Shown here: positions 33,131 to 41,398 of the stretch, in pieces | Numbering within the stretch: position 1 is the stretch's first letter | Layout of the letters: each line of letters starts with the position of its first letter | NCBI RefSeq assembly: GCF_000956595.1 | Contig: NZ_JYOO01000020.1 | Location: 1-64,000 of the forward strand | Length of the DNA: 64,000 nucleotides | From: Priestia aryabhattai B8W22 | GTDB taxonomy: Bacteria > Bacillota > Bacilli > Bacillales > Bacillaceae_H | Direction of reading: 5' to 3' | Notes under the pieces: generated by a model | Seen by the model: the letters and a program-made list of their open reading frames with translations, nothing else | What the model was told of the DNA's origin: nothing | Databases searched by the model: none | Translations under genes and position numbers: made by a program

Positions 33131-34090
33131 CTACTTTGACTGAGGACTTTTTTTAGGTTTATACTTTTTACTCGTTTCCTTCATGCTTAAAACCACACCC
33201 AAAAGGACAATGACTCCGCCAATAAATTGGTTTATGCCAACTACTTCATTAAGCAGCAGAACAGAAAATAATACACCAAAAATAGGAACAAGATTCATTA
33301 AAGTCATGGCAGAACTAGAAGATAATTTGCGTAATCCAAAATTATATAATAAAAAAGCGATAACCGAACAGAAAACGCCTAGATACAATAGGGTTAGAAA
33401 TGATCTTATATCTGGTGTTTGCCAACTTGACTTCTCTATAAGGGCTAATGGAATAAACGTAATGGCTCCCGCCAAAGTTTGATAAAAAGAGATAGTAATC
33501 ATGGAATATTTTTTGACAACTTTACGAGTTGTGAAGTTATAGAGAGCAAAAATAAAACCTGCCACAATTAATATAATATTGCCAATCAATTGTTTATCAT
33601 CTGTCTGAGTTTCAGGACTATAGGATATTTGATATACACCTATCATCGCTACTCCAATTCCTATGGCCTTTACCCATGATGTCTTTTTTCTAAAAAAGAG
33701 AAATTCCATTAAAACCGTTATAGCAGGGTACGACGCTACAATAATAGCGGCATTCGATGCTGTTGTTAGTTCAACTCCTATGTTCTCCAGAGAAAAATAA
33801 AGGGTAGTACCTAGTACACCACTTATAGACATTAACCCTATATCTTTGAATGAAGGCTTTATTTTATCTTTCCTGATTAAGAGAATAAATCCTAAAATAA
33901 CAGCAGCTATAACAAAACGAGCCGCTCCTAGTGTAAGGGGTGGAAAAGAGGTATAGGCTATCTTTGTCCCAACAAACGATGTACTCCATAAAAGGACGGC
34001 TATTACGGAAGCACTTATGTATAAACCATTTCCTCTTCTAACCTTTCTTGTTGTTAAGCTTTCTTGATGTTTCGCTATCATTGTATCCAT
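33131..34090 (-). CDS. EamA/DMT-family exporter
   Basis: 319 residues, ten predicted membrane helices in two EamA repeats: SVIAVLLWSTSFVGTKIAYT and PPLTLGAARFVIAAVILGFI open the first; GNIILIVAGFIFALYNFTTR the second, closing with NLVPIFGVLFSVLLLNEVV and QFIGGVIVLLGVVLS. EamA proteins export amino acids or other metabolites. ATG 34090 follows GGAGGTG by 6 nt; 30 codons upstream are open but without RBS. It is transcribed divergently from a TrmB-type regulator, which probably controls it. Confidence 0.85.
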   Translation of the reverse strand: MDTMIAKHQESLTTRKVRRGNGLYISASVIAVLLWSTSFVGTKIAYTSFPPLTLGAARFVIAAVILGFILLIRKDKIKPSFKDIGLMSISGVLGTTLYFSLENIGVELTTASNAAIIVASYPAITVLMEFLFFRKKTSWVKAIGIGVAMIGVYQISYSPETQTDDKQLIGNIILIVAGFIFALYNFTTRKVVKKYSMITISFYQTLAGAITFIPLALIEKSSWQTPDIRSFLTLLYLGVFCSVIAFLLYNFGLRKLSSSSAMTLMNLVPIFGVLFSVLLLNEVVGINQFIGGVIVLLGVVLSMKETSKKYKPKKSPQSK

Positions 34091-34153
34091 TATTACACCT
34101 CCAAGCAGTATTAAAAAATATATAGTAGCTACTTTTGTAGCGTCTAAAATTAA

Positions 34154-34180
34154 ATTATAATTTTTAATCCAAACTGTCAA
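34154..34180 (-). promoter_or_regulatory. Promoter of the EamA gene
   Basis: Minus strand: TTGACA, 15 nt, TATAAT. The boxes are perfect but the spacing is short, as in promoters that need activation or DNA bending. An AAATTATAATTT palindrome overlaps the -10. Confidence 0.55.
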
Positions 34181-34247
34181 GGGTACTAATGGTATACTTA
34201 GTTTAAAATTATTGACTCTATCCGGGTATTATCAAGGAGGACCAATC

Positions 34248-35090
34248 ATGACACTAGATATAATAAAAATTTTGAAAGATGTAAATTTTACTGAATATGA
34301 GGCAAAAGCATATTTAGCTTTACTAGAAAAATCTCCTCTTTCAGGGTATGCTATTTCATTAAATTCTGGAGTGCCCAGATCTAAAATTTATGAAGTATTA
34401 GGGGGACTAGTGGATCGGGGAGAAGTCATGATCAGTCATGAAAATCCCGCTCTATATACACCGTTACCTCCTAATGAATTAATCAACTTGAAAAAACGTA
34501 AAGCTGAATCCTCGTTTGAAGTAGCTGAAGAAGCTCTTGAAAATTATTCTTATGTATCTTTAAATAGAGAAAACATCTGGAACATTACAGGTTATGAGCC
34601 TATACTAAATCGTACAAAGGAAGCTATAAAAGAAGCTACAGGGCGTATTTTATTGGAAATATGGGCAGAAGATGCCCAGGAACTAAAAGAAGAATTACAA
34701 GCAGCAGCCAAAAGAGGTGTAGAAATTTTAATTGTGTCCTATGGAGATTTAGTATTTGATTTTGCGCAGGTTCATCAGCATGATGCAAGCGAAGAAATAA
34801 CCAATGAATATGGGGGACGATGGATTGTTCTAAGTGCTGATGATCGAGAAGTAGTTGCAGGTATATTATCACTTGGTAAGGACAGCCGTGCTGCCTGGAC
34901 GATGCATCCGGGATTAGTTATGCCAATTACAGAAGTTATCATTCACGACTTGTATATCTATGAAATGATGAAAAAACATCGAGGAATCCTAGAGTCAAGC
35001 TTTGGTCCGAACCTTATTGAACTTCGTAATCGATTTAAATTTAACTCATCAGGTTATAGTGTAGCAGCAAAATTAGGTTTGATTAAATAG
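34248..35090 (+). CDS. TrmB-family transcriptional regulator
   Basis: 280 residues. Winged-helix domain at the N-terminus: NFTEYEAKAYLALLEKSPLS, then the recognition region SGVPRSKIYEVLGGLVDRGE and wing NPALYTPLPPNELI. A coiled linker (KKRKAESSFEVAEEALENY) and a C-terminal effector domain (ILLEIWAEDAQELKEELQAA, GVEILIVSYGDLVFDF, ending in LIELRNRFKF) follow, as in TrmB-like regulators. ATG 34248 has AAGGAGG 8 nt upstream. It is divergent from the EamA exporter, which suggests that it senses the exported compound and controls both genes. The ligand is unknown. Confidence 0.82.
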   Translation: MTLDIIKILKDVNFTEYEAKAYLALLEKSPLSGYAISLNSGVPRSKIYEVLGGLVDRGEVMISHENPALYTPLPPNELINLKKRKAESSFEVAEEALENYSYVSLNRENIWNITGYEPILNRTKEAIKEATGRILLEIWAEDAQELKEELQAAAKRGVEILIVSYGDLVFDFAQVHQHDASEEITNEYGGRWIVLSADDREVVAGILSLGKDSRAAWTMHPGLVMPITEVIIHDLYIYEMMKKHRGILESSFGPNLIELRNRFKFNSSGYSVAAKLGLIK

Positions 35091-35354
35091 CCAGTATTAA
35101 TGCATATATATGCTCATAATAAAGTTACTTATTATAGTCACCGTTATTGCTAGCTGTAACATGTTTTACGCAAACTAACTTCGTATAGGGGATGTCTTCA
35201 TGGTTAATAAGGACATTTATTTCCTGAGACCTTGAAGATGACCATAATAACTTATGTTAGACGGTGAAATGAACTCTGTCTTGATATTATCAAATCAAAA
35301 ACGTAATTCTTAATAAAGTGGAAAATGATAGTGGTAATCTTATAAGGAGATTAG
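35091..35354. other. Intergenic stretch
   Basis: No gene recognised. Confidence 0.4.
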
Positions 35355-35432
35355 ATGATGAGAGATCATGATGATCAAACGAGCGAGGGATTAAATCAAA
35401 TATCTGAAATCATTCTTAAAAGAACTGATTAA
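35355..35432 (+). CDS. 25-residue microprotein with its own terminator
   Basis: MMRDHDDQTSEGLNQISEII-LKRTD. AAGGAG is 5 nt before the ATG and a good terminator starts 3 nt after the stop, so a complete tiny transcription unit is present. It is charged, with an amphipathic C-terminal half. No similar protein is known to me. Confidence 0.45.
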   Translation: MMRDHDDQTSEGLNQISEIILKRTD

Positions 35433-35434
35433 GT

Positions 35435-35478
35435 AAAAGAATTCTTGGAGAAGTAATATTTTTCCAAGTATTCTTTTT
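35435..35478 (+). terminator. Terminator of the microprotein unit
   Basis: AAAAGAATTCTTGGA/TCCAAGTATTCTTTT with one mismatch and a 13-nt loop, then TT. Confidence 0.75.
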
Positions 35479-36004
35479 TAGATTATGAGGTTTTTATAGA
35501 TCGTTGATATGACTACATTCTTTGGATAGCTGAAAGGAAAGAGCATGTATAAAAAAGCCCGCATTCTATATTAACAATCCACCTGTCCTGCAAACAATAG
35601 GTGGCATTTTAATAATTACTTTAACATCTTATAATTTGATTTAAATACATTGTCCGTAAACGTATAAGAAAGGGCAGCATTCTATTGAGGAAAGTGTCCT
35701 TAATGCAAGATAACGTGTGTGAAAATTAATTGTAGCATGATGTTTCTTTGAAAAAGTTGAAACGATAAATACAAAAAGACTTGCTCAAGGTAAAAAGCAA
35801 GTTAAAAGAAAGATAATCACGTGGTAATTCCATTATAATCCCCAAATAGTGAGCGTATATTAAAATATAGTTAAAATCAAATTAATTCATAAAAAAGATC
35901 AATTGGTTTTTTTTAATTGGTGGCAATTACATAACGTAAACACTAGCCACCTGAAAGGAGTTAGCTAAAAAATTCTATTACTGCTTTCATAAGAATTATA
36001 CCTT
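35479..36004. other. Gene-free region
   Basis: AT-rich, no RBS-preceded frame. A repeat copy follows at 36005. Confidence 0.5.
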
Positions 36005-36135
36005 AAAACAAAAAGCACCCGTGGAGGCGAGCGTTTTTATAAACTTAACGTGTTAAAGGAGAAGCGATTCGTCAGCAAAGGGAGGAGGCTGAGTAGTTAC
36101 AGGACATGCTCGTTTTGTTGTAGTTATACGTATTT
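36005..36135. repeat. Diverged repeat, left copy
   Basis: Contains CACCCGTGGAGGCGAGCGTTTTT, AAAGGAGAAGCGATTCG and CAAAGGGAGGAGG in the same order and spacing as the copy at 36541-36670. The two flank the 83-residue gene. Confidence 0.6.
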
Positions 36136-36168
36136 AAAGTAATTCAACAAACATCCATTATCAGAGTA

Positions 36169-36420
36169 CTATTTCGTTAATTGATTATACATTTCTTCTA
36201 GCTCTGAAAAAGAGATATCTTTAGATGCATAACCTACAGCAGCATCCACAATTCTATCAAAACCTTCAGGTGAGATACTTTCTGCTTTGAGGTATCGCTC
36301 ATACTGCTCTAGTTGCTTTTGCTGGTTTTCTAAATCCCTCTCTTTCCCTTCGTAATCAGGAGCTTTCATGGTTTCAATATTTTTTTTAACAACATCAACA
36401 TACTGTCTTAATTCTTCCAC
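36169..36420 (-). CDS. Small helical protein of unknown function
   Basis: 83 residues, charged and helical: VEELRQYVDVVKKNIETMKA, then EGKERDLENQQKQLEQYERY and a C-terminal SISPEGFDRIVDAAVGYASK with ISFSELEEMYNQL. It is probably a coiled-coil hairpin followed by a small helical domain. GTG 36420 is preferred (AAGGAG is 10 nt upstream); the ATG at 36429 would sit one base from the RBS. No family recognised. It is flanked on both sides by copies of a diverged repeat. Confidence 0.6.
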   Translation of the reverse strand: MEELRQYVDVVKKNIETMKAPDYEGKERDLENQQKQLEQYERYLKAESISPEGFDRIVDAAVGYASKDISFSELEEMYNQLTK

Positions 36421-36540
36421 GCTTATCATTCTCCTTACATTTTTGAAGTAACACATAGGGCAAAAATATGAAACATCGGGGAAGGTAAAGTGGCACTCTT
36501 CCTTTATAAATATTGGATTAACCCTTCAAAATTATACATT

Positions 36541-36670
36541 TAAAAAGACGAAAACACCCATAGAGGGTGCTTTTCGAAAAAACTCTTTATTGAAAGGAGA
36601 GACCATTCACCCACAAAGGGAACGGCGGATTGCTTATAGTATGTGTTATTTTCTTAAATTTATATGTGAA
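36541..36670. repeat. Diverged repeat, right copy
   Basis: CACCCATAGAGGGTGCTTTT (a CACCC/GGGTG hairpin), AAAGGAGAGACCATTC and CAAAGGGAACGG align with 36005-36135. 36671-36849 contains no gene. Confidence 0.6.
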
Positions 36671-36849
36671 ATAGGAAAGGCGGTTGAGCAAAAACTTATT
36701 AAACAAAATAACAGTATGAAGAAACGTGCTCTTTCACATAGAAATTGATATAAGATGATACGAGATTTTATATAAAATACTTTCTTGTATGACGCTTTTT
36801 AATTTAGCTGCAATCCATCACTTCTAGAGAGTAACCAGGGCAGGATTGG

Positions 36850-37674
36850 CTATTGGTTCGTTTTTGTCACATTAAATATTAAACAATGATAGGTTACTTT
36901 TATTCCGTTCTCATTACGATAATCGGTTTCATATAGATTGATTAATTCACGAAAAAATGAAGGGCGTTGACAGTAGCTTTCCTCGTTACTGTTACTTGCT
37001 CCAATTTTTTTTATTGATGTAAAAAATGCCTGAACGGTCGGAAAGTATTGAACCTCTAGTTTCTCCATTTTTGATAGTTTAAATGGATGCTCTCTCAATG
37101 GAACTAATGCTTGTTCACAAATTTGAGACAACTCTTCAAGAGAAAAAAACGATTGGCCAGGTGAACTGTTACTGAAAAGACCAAGCTTTTGTTTCGCATG
37201 ACTGTAGCATGAATGAAGCTCTTGAAATGTACGATTACCAAAGGTTGAAAATAGCAGGCTGCCTGCAGGCTTAAGTTGTTTATACAATTTTTTTATTGTC
37301 GTATGAAGACTATTAAACCACTGAAATGTTGCATTCGAAATAATAAGGTCATAATGTCTTTCTATCCTTAGTTCCTCGATATCTCCGCATATGAAAGAAA
37401 CTCGATCTTCCGTTACTTTTTTCTTTGCTAACTCAATCATTCCTGATGACAAATCAACTGCTGTAATAGCAGCCTTAGGAAAGTTTTTGCACAATAATTG
37501 TGTTAAATAACCCGTGCCGCAGCCAATTTCAAGAATCGTTATTTCCTGGTTGAAGAAATTAGTGGAAAGCTGATCTATTAACTGGTTTGCCATGCTTTTT
37601 TGTACATCGGCATAAGCATCATAAGTTTTAGCGTGATTATTGAACCTTTTCTTTAAAAGTTGCTTATTAATCAT
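36850..37674 (-). CDS. bioC: Malonyl-ACP O-methyltransferase BioC
   Basis: 274 residues; methylates malonyl-ACP with SAM so that fatty-acid synthesis can elongate it to pimeloyl-ACP methyl ester, the biotin precursor. The N-terminal KKRFNNHAKTYDAYADVQKS (R-F-x3-A-x-x-Y-x-x-A/Y-x-x-Q) is typical of BioC; SAM motif I is ILEIGCGTGYLTQLL (residues 47-61), with DLSSGMIELAKKK and ISNATFQWF following. It overlaps bioH by 8 nt and has AAAAGGAG within the bioH end. Last gene of the bioF-bioH-bioC operon. Confidence 0.9.
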   Translation of the reverse strand: MINKQLLKKRFNNHAKTYDAYADVQKSMANQLIDQLSTNFFNQEITILEIGCGTGYLTQLLCKNFPKAAITAVDLSSGMIELAKKKVTEDRVSFICGDIEELRIERHYDLIISNATFQWFNSLHTTIKKLYKQLKPAGSLLFSTFGNRTFQELHSCYSHAKQKLGLFSNSSPGQSFFSLEELSQICEQALVPLREHPFKLSKMEKLEVQYFPTVQAFFTSIKKIGASNSNEESYCQRPSFFRELINLYETDYRNENGIKVTYHCLIFNVTKTNQ

Positions 37675-38413
37675 AAATGAGCTCCTTTTCGAGAAATTTC
37701 TCTATAAGCTGCGTGCACTGCTGAGGCTTCGTAAAAAAAGGAATATGGCCAGCTTTTTCTAGGATACACAGCTGCGCTTTTCCACCAATCCTTTCAGCTA
37801 TGAAGGAAGAAGACTCAGGTAAACATATTTGATCATCTCTTCCATGAATCAACAAACAAGGAGTTTGAATTTGATTGAGTTGCATTCTAACATCTTGTTG
37901 GAGTAAATAATTCAGCCCTGTAAGGAGGGAATGCGTACTGTCTCCTTGATAATTACGCTGAGCAAATTCCATAAATTGCTGATGAAATTTCTCTTCTTTT
38001 TCAGATTTAGTGAACATAGCGTTATAAAATGCAGTAAGTGTTTTTTCTTTATTACGCTGTAGTTGTTTCTTCATACGTTCAACGATGCGTTGCTCCCATC
38101 CAAATGTATTATGCACGTCGTTTGTAAAGCGACTAGTTCCGCCAATTAATATGAGTCCTTCTATCTTGTTAGGGTATAAACTTGCAAGTTCAAGCGTTAC
38201 AAGGGAACCTAATGACCAACCCATTAAATAAACAGTACCTTGAGTGGAAGTAAGCAATTGCATTGCTCGTTCTCTAAAGTCACTTAGTTCTTTTACACCT
38301 CTCCAGTCTGTACACAAAACGTTACATATAGTTGACAATGATTTTATGAGTGGGTGAAACGCTGCTTTTTCCATTCCCCATCCGGGAAATATTATAATAG
38401 TGGATGGTTTCAT
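37667..38413 (-). CDS. bioH: Pimeloyl-ACP methyl ester esterase, BioH type
   Basis: 248 residues, alpha/beta-hydrolase. In this setting it should cleave pimeloyl-ACP methyl ester to release pimeloyl-ACP for BioF. The oxyanion region FPGWGMEKAAFHPL, nucleophile elbow MGWSLGSLV (Ser67), Asp in GRDDQICLP and His in KAGHIPFFTKP form the expected catalytic set. ATG 38413 overlaps the bioF stop (ATGA), so the two are translationally coupled; 17 open codons further upstream have no RBS. The assignment rests on context as much as on sequence, because the hydrolase family is broad. Confidence 0.85.
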   Translation of the reverse strand: MKPSTIIIFPGWGMEKAAFHPLIKSLSTICNVLCTDWRGVKELSDFRERAMQLLTSTQGTVYLMGWSLGSLVTLELASLYPNKIEGLILIGGTSRFTNDVHNTFGWEQRIVERMKKQLQRNKEKTLTAFYNAMFTKSEKEEKFHQQFMEFAQRNYQGDSTHSLLTGLNYLLQQDVRMQLNQIQTPCLLIHGRDDQICLPESSSFIAERIGGKAQLCILEKAGHIPFFTKPQQCTQLIEKFLEKELIYD

Positions 38414-39588
38414 TGAATCACACTCATTTCTTTTCCAATTAGAGAAACTTTTTTTATGGCCCACTCTAAATCTTCTCGAGTATGATCTGCTGTTACAGTA
38501 AAACGAATTCTTGCTTTGTTTTCAGGAACAGTAGGGGGCCTAACTGCAATAGCAGCAATTCCTTCTTTCTGTAAACGCGCTGCAAACTGCATGGTTCTTT
38601 TGTTTTCTCCCGTCAAGATTGGAATAATTTGAGACTGACTTTTGCATGTGTTGAATCCTTCATATGTAAGTGCTCTTCTGAAAAATAGTGCATGTTGTTG
38701 AAGAAGTGTGCGACGCTCTGTGTCTTGTTGTACCTTTTCAATTGCAGCCGTTATTGCACCGAGTATAGCAGGGGGAAGAGCGGTTGAATAAATGAATCCT
38801 CGCATTCTATTTTTAAGATAATCTATCAGCCACTGTTTTCCGGTAACATAAGCTCCAAATGAGCCTAGTGCTTTACTAAACGTTCCCATTTGAATATCAA
38901 TTTTATCTTGCAGATCAAGAAAATGCGCATATCCTTCACCATTTTTTCCGTATACACCGCTTGCATGAGCTTCATCAATCATTAGTAGTGCGTTATATTG
39001 CTCTTTTAACTTAACAAGCTCCTTGAGCTTGGCAAAGTCACCATCCATACTGAAAATAGTATCTGTTACAATTAACTTCCGTGACTCTAAGGGAACTTTT
39101 TTTAATAAATTTTCTAGGTGGTTCATATCGTTATGGCGATAGCGTTGCAGCTTTGCACGGCTTAGCAGGGCCCCATCAATGATACTTGCATGATTTAACT
39201 TATCGTTGAAGATGAAGCCATTACGCGGAACCAAGGCTGAGATGATTCCTAGGTTTGCATTATAACCACTATTGATAATAAGTCCTGCCTCAGCTTTCTT
39301 CCAATTAACAAGTGCTTTTTCTGCTTTTTCATAAAGAGAGTGATTTCCTACTATTAAGCGTGAAGCTGTTGCTCCTATTCCATACGTCATCACAGCATCA
39401 CTCATTGTTTTCTTCAGCCCATTATCTCCTGCGTAGCCTAAATAGTTATTAGAGGCAAGGTTCAACATCCTTTGTCCATTGACTGTAAGCCATGGTTGTT
39501 CAGCAAATTCTGTAGTAACGAGGCGCCGTTTTTGAAAAATTTCATCTAAATAGGCAAGTTCTCTCTTAATATCTTCTTCCCAATCCAA
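38410..39588 (-). CDS. bioF: 8-amino-7-oxononanoate synthase BioF
   Basis: 392 residues; PLP enzyme that condenses pimeloyl-ACP with L-alanine. Conserved features: LNLASNNYLGYAGD near the start, MTYGIGATASRLIVGNHSLY, IDEAHASGVYG (Asp205, His208 hold the cofactor) and TFSKALGSFGAY with Lys239 forming the PLP aldimine. The start is a TTG at 39588 with GGTGAAAG upstream. First gene of the operon, directly behind a BirA box, so expression should be high only when biotin is scarce. bioA, bioD and bioB are not in the window. Confidence 0.92.
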   Translation of the reverse strand: MDWEEDIKRELAYLDEIFQKRRLVTTEFAEQPWLTVNGQRMLNLASNNYLGYAGDNGLKKTMSDAVMTYGIGATASRLIVGNHSLYEKAEKALVNWKKAEAGLIINSGYNANLGIISALVPRNGFIFNDKLNHASIIDGALLSRAKLQRYRHNDMNHLENLLKKVPLESRKLIVTDTIFSMDGDFAKLKELVKLKEQYNALLMIDEAHASGVYGKNGEGYAHFLDLQDKIDIQMGTFSKALGSFGAYVTGKQWLIDYLKNRMRGFIYSTALPPAILGAITAAIEKVQQDTERRTLLQQHALFFRRALTYEGFNTCKSQSQIIPILTGENKRTMQFAARLQKEGIAAIAVRPPTVPENKARIRFTVTADHTREDLEWAIKKVSLIGKEMSVIQ

Positions 39589-39612
39589 TACACTTTCACC
39601 ACCGAAAATAAA

Positions 39613-39647
39613 ATATGTTAACTTTATTATTTATATAGTTAACAATT
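39613..39647 (-). promoter_or_regulatory. BirA (biotin repressor) operator
   Basis: GTTAAC half-sites in the arrangement ATATGTTAAC-N15-GTTAACAATT, 25 nt upstream of the bioF start. This matches the Bacillus BirA box TTGTTAAC-N14/15-GTTAACAA in spacing and in nearly all positions. Confidence 0.88.
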
Positions 39648-39852
39648 ATATCTAATCATGCCTTTAAAACAGTGTCAAGATAAAATAATTTAAAGAAGAG
39701 ATACTAGATAATTGTCTCTACATAGCCTGCTTCAGTTCATTTTTTTAATCTCATGAGTAGACATGCAGCCTTATTTCGTTACTTAAATAAAACCTTAAGA
39801 ATCCATACTTTGTTCACTACTCGTATTTATTAATTAACTTCTTTTCTTAATG

Positions 39853-39875
39853 AAAAAGCTGCCAAATAGGCAGCT
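39853..39875 (-). terminator. Terminator of the 45-residue protein gene
   Basis: Minus strand TTAGCTGCC/GGCAGCTTTTTC with a 5-nt loop, 24 nt after the stop. 39648-39852 holds no gene. Confidence 0.8.
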
Positions 39876-39898
39876 AATAATACAGCTTTAATTTTCAT

Positions 39899-40036
39899 TT
39901 AAGGTTTTGCGTTGCCCGGAGGCTTGTTAGTTGGAAAAATTGCTTTTTCCACATCTTCTGCTGCGATTACTGGATCTACCGTATTGCTATTTGGTTTGCC
40001 TTTTTGACTATTGCCTTTATCGCGTTTCTGACTCAT
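39899..40036 (-). CDS. Small hydrophilic protein, unidentified
   Basis: 45 residues: MSQKRDKGNSQKGKPNSNTV, then DPVIAAEDVEKAIFPTNKPP and GNAKP. Lys/Asn-rich head, Pro-rich end, probably disordered. AAAGGAG lies 8 nt before the ATG and a good terminator follows, so the gene is convincing. It resembles small spore-associated proteins in composition, but I cannot name it. Confidence 0.6.
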   Translation of the reverse strand: MSQKRDKGNSQKGKPNSNTVDPVIAAEDVEKAIFPTNKPPGNAKP

Positions 40037-40255
40037 TTTTAAATCTCCTTTCAAAGTTAGTTACATTGTTAAGATGAGTTAATAGAGCGGAGCTTATTCA
40101 AGCCATCGTCTTTTTTTAAATAACATTCTAGGACTTAAAAGTTCTTTTATCGAGACTTATCAGACAATATGCTTCCTTAGATAGTTAGGTCGGGAATTTG
40201 TTTTCTTTAGCCGAATATATATTAGATAATTAAAACAAAGTAAGGTGGATTAGAC

Positions 40256-40489
40256 ATGGATAAAAGGGTCATTTTTGACTTTGAAGTCGATTTTACTAAT
40301 GGCGGTGGAATACAAGGGCAGGAATTTCGTCTTGATATTGATGGTGATGATATCTCTGATGAAGAATTGACTAAATATATTGTAAAAGATATGAGGCTGC
40401 TAATGGTGGGTGAGGTAAGGATACTGAACAAGAGAATTATTAGCGAAAAACATAAACGAAAACCTGCTGATGAAGATAGTGAAAAATAA
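40256..40489 (+). CDS. Conserved small protein of unknown function
   Basis: 77 residues: VIFDFEVDFTNGGGIQGQEF, RLDIDGDDISDEELTKYIV, KDMRLLMVGEVRILNKRII and a Lys-rich tail. The beta-Gly-rich-beta start followed by DIDGDDISDEEL and MVGEVRI is a pattern I recall from conserved hypothetical proteins in several Gram-positives, often near cyclase-family genes. No function is known. AAGGTGG precedes the ATG by 8 nt; monocistronic, with a terminator at 40533. Confidence 0.65.
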   Translation: MDKRVIFDFEVDFTNGGGIQGQEFRLDIDGDDISDEELTKYIVKDMRLLMVGEVRILNKRIISEKHKRKPADEDSEK

Positions 40490-40532
40490 AAAAACTTATT
40501 TATTTTTTGTTTTAACTACACAGGCATAATAG

Positions 40533-40566
40533 AAAAAAGAAGTTACCAAAAGGCGACTTCTTTTTT
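40533..40566 (+). terminator. Terminator
   Basis: AAAAAAGAAGT/ACTTCTTTTTT, 12-nt loop; symmetric and usable on both strands. Confidence 0.8.
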
Positions 40567-40754
40567 ATTTAACCTTGTTTTCACTCTTTTTAAGCCTTAA
40601 GGCATATGATTCGTTAGCTTACTAAGGTAGCTGCATAGTATCTAAAAAATCATAATTCCACTTAGCAATCAGTATCTATTTCATTAATGTTTTTCTTTAA
40701 TATACGCCCGTTTATAGACATTTTGTTTTGTTTTTTTATCTTAGACTGCAAAAT

Positions 40755-41234
40755 TTATAAGGACGAATTCTTTGATAGAGAGTAACACTTTTCATAAACA
40801 ATCTGAAACCCGTACAGCACAAACGTTTTTATTAAAAAAACAAGGGATAACTGAAATCTAGTCAACCGGGCTAAAGAGACATATCCTATTTTTTTTAACC
40901 ATTTTAATCCGAAGTAAGTAAAAAAGGAATCAATAAGTATGTTTACTAAAAGATATAAGTTGAACTTTCCGTAAGTATATTTTAATATCCACAAAGATCC
41001 AACGAAAAAAGGACCAAATATCAATGGTAATTCTGCTAGAACATTCGGCTTGATTGAGTAAGGAAACCACCACCATTTTTTCTTCTCTGCAAACCTGCCT
41101 TCTGCAATAAGATACAAACTCATAAAAATGCTTCCTGGAAGGAATCTTTTCAGAGTCTTTCCTCCAATAAACGGAACACTAAACCAAGGTAAAATCGTCA
41201 TTAAAATAAGTAGTAATTTATCATTTTTCTTCAA
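40755..41234 (-). CDS. Small polytopic membrane protein, paralogue 1
   Basis: 159 residues with four hydrophobic segments: LLLILMTILPWFSVPFIGGK, FLPGSIFMSLYLIAEGRFAE, a WWWFPYSI loop, LAELPLIFGPFFVGSLWILK and NLYLLVNILIDSFFTYFGLK. It is clearly related to the protein at 49394 (shared PW-S-x-x-FIG-K, KWW-F-Y, ELP-x-x-x-GP, LNIxxDxxFxxF, VSLxRLxxFQ). TTG 41234 is chosen because GGGAG lies 7 nt upstream and gives the same length as the paralogue. It resembles CBO0543-like proteins only in general form; function unknown. Confidence 0.7.
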   Translation of the reverse strand: MKKNDKLLLILMTILPWFSVPFIGGKTLKRFLPGSIFMSLYLIAEGRFAEKKKWWWFPYSIKPNVLAELPLIFGPFFVGSLWILKYTYGKFNLYLLVNILIDSFFTYFGLKWLKKIGYVSLARLTRFQLSLVFLIKTFVLYGFQIVYEKCYSLSKNSSL

Positions 41235-41398
41235 GTGATAGTCTCCCTTTTCAAAAATATGGATATGTATATATATTCCCTTTTTCATGAGTGTTTATGT
41301 GATGAAATAAGAGATCCTGTTTTTTATTACTTTGGTTCATTTCTTCTAAAGCTTCTAATAAACATGTAGTAGTAAGGAAACCGAAGGGAGAGCTAGTA

